Assembly (NCBI GenBank): GCA_963788965.1
Contig: CAWBIK010000006.1
Coordinates: 682,001 to 746,000, forward strand
Source: QHXQ01 sp963788965
Lineage (GTDB): Bacteria; Acidobacteriota; Blastocatellia; Pyrinomonadales; Pyrinomonadaceae
Length of the DNA stretch: 64,000 nucleotides
Direction: 5' to 3'
Position numbers and translations under genes: made by a program
Shown here: positions 63,715 through 64,000 of the stretch, in pieces
Layout of the letters: each line of letters begins with the position of its first letter
Numbering within the stretch: position 1 is the stretch's first letter
The notes under the pieces: generated by a model
What the model saw: only the letters and a program-made list of their open reading frames with translations
What the model was told of the DNA's origin: nothing
The model's database searches: none

Positions 63715-64000
63715 CTACAAGCTCCGAAGCAACTCTTGAAACGGGAACCGATCTCCGGGACATTCCGTGTGCGGATTTACGTCGTGATGACGCAGAACGC
63801 TCTGCGCAGGCAGTTGATACTTCTGCTTCAAGTGGCGGCACAGATTGGTCAAGGCGTTTAGCTGCGCCGCTGTCGGCTGCGTTAAGCCACGCGCGCCCGT
63901 AGGGTTATCGGCGGTGCTGAAATCACCGACGAGGCAGATGCCTATGTAAGCGTTGTAGCCCGGCGCGTGTGCTCCTTGACAGTGTTCGGGCAGGCCCCGC
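63715..64000 (-). CDS. N-acetylmuramoyl-L-alanine amidase (Amidase_2/PGRP), C-terminal part
   Basis: The minus-strand frame runs in from the right edge and stops at TAG 63717-63715, giving 94 visible residues. HCQGAHAPGYNAYIGICLVGDFS and LRHHDVNPHTECPGDRFPF carry the two His and the Cys expected as zinc ligands of the T7-lysozyme/AmpD-type amidases. It cleaves the MurNAc-L-Ala bond in cell-wall turnover. The N-terminus is beyond the window. It converges on the PBP1A gene, a sensible functional neighbour. Confidence 0.9.
   Translation of the reverse strand, partial: RGLPEHCQGAHAPGYNAYIGICLVGDFSTADNPTGARGLTQPTAAQLNALTNLCRHLKQKYQLPAQSVLRHHDVNPHTECPGDRFPFQELLRSL

Overview
The window is a GC-rich bacterial chromosome segment with diderm-type housekeeping genes: heptose/LPS core enzymes, PBP1A, rpoD, plsY-gpsA-smpB and a pyr operon. 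It also carries many TPR, carboxypeptidase-regulatory-like and Ser/Thr-kinase proteins. Together these fit an Acidobacteriota-like organism (Blastocatellia would be my guess). That placement is an inference from gene content; no rRNA is present.

Layout. 1-4110: a partial small gene, then pyrR-pyrB-pyrC, with a decayed PIN toxin/antitoxin pair caught between two copies of the pyrC 3' end. 4180-9020: an accessory stretch with a membrane TIR protein, tandem/inverted repeats, small regulatory-like-domain proteins and several hairpins. 9150-14073: peroxiredoxin, a PLP sulfur-amino-acid enzyme, a secreted repeat protein, rhodanese and a TPR protein. 14153-23519 (minus strand): an overlapping gene pair encoding a triple TIR-like protein and an nSTAND1-coiled coil-TPR protein, then a ferritin-like protein, an acyltransferase and a GGDEF-EAL protein. 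24205-29425: rpoD, a DUF2071 protein, an SMP-30-like protein and a KAS III-like synthase. 29512-29825: a tRNA-Leu(UAA) gene interrupted by a 230-nt group I intron. 29911-41803: Fur, ferredoxin, an M28 peptidase, a decarboxylating dehydrogenase, a Ser/Thr kinase, cinA, plsY, gpsA, smpB and pepA. 42098-47945: a possible structured leader RNA, then DnaJ-like, HEAT-repeat, ClpB-D2-like and inositol-phosphate synthase genes. 48055-60740 (minus strand): AraC, GDPD, GH57 and DUF4912 genes, followed by a heptose/LPS cluster, an epimerase-like protein and a K+ channel. 60911-64000: PBP1A and a partial amidase.

Two patterns cut across the window. First, at least eleven intergenic gaps are filled by hairpin-forming elements whose arms are built from 7- or 8-bp simple repeats (AATGATG, AGTGACA, GGCAGTA, GGAATGC, CACAAAGA, GCAAAGAC). 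They start at or near the upstream stop codon and end mostly 5-30 nt before the next start codon, and most of those starts have no visible Shine-Dalgarno. I regard this stop-hairpin-start family as the most interesting unexplained structure here. Second, eight genes are split by single-base-scale indels, and every indel lies at or within a few bases of a GGCC site. This suggests a systematic, probably methylation-linked, sequencing artefact rather than eight real pseudogenes. Coordinates of those genes are given for the repaired reading.
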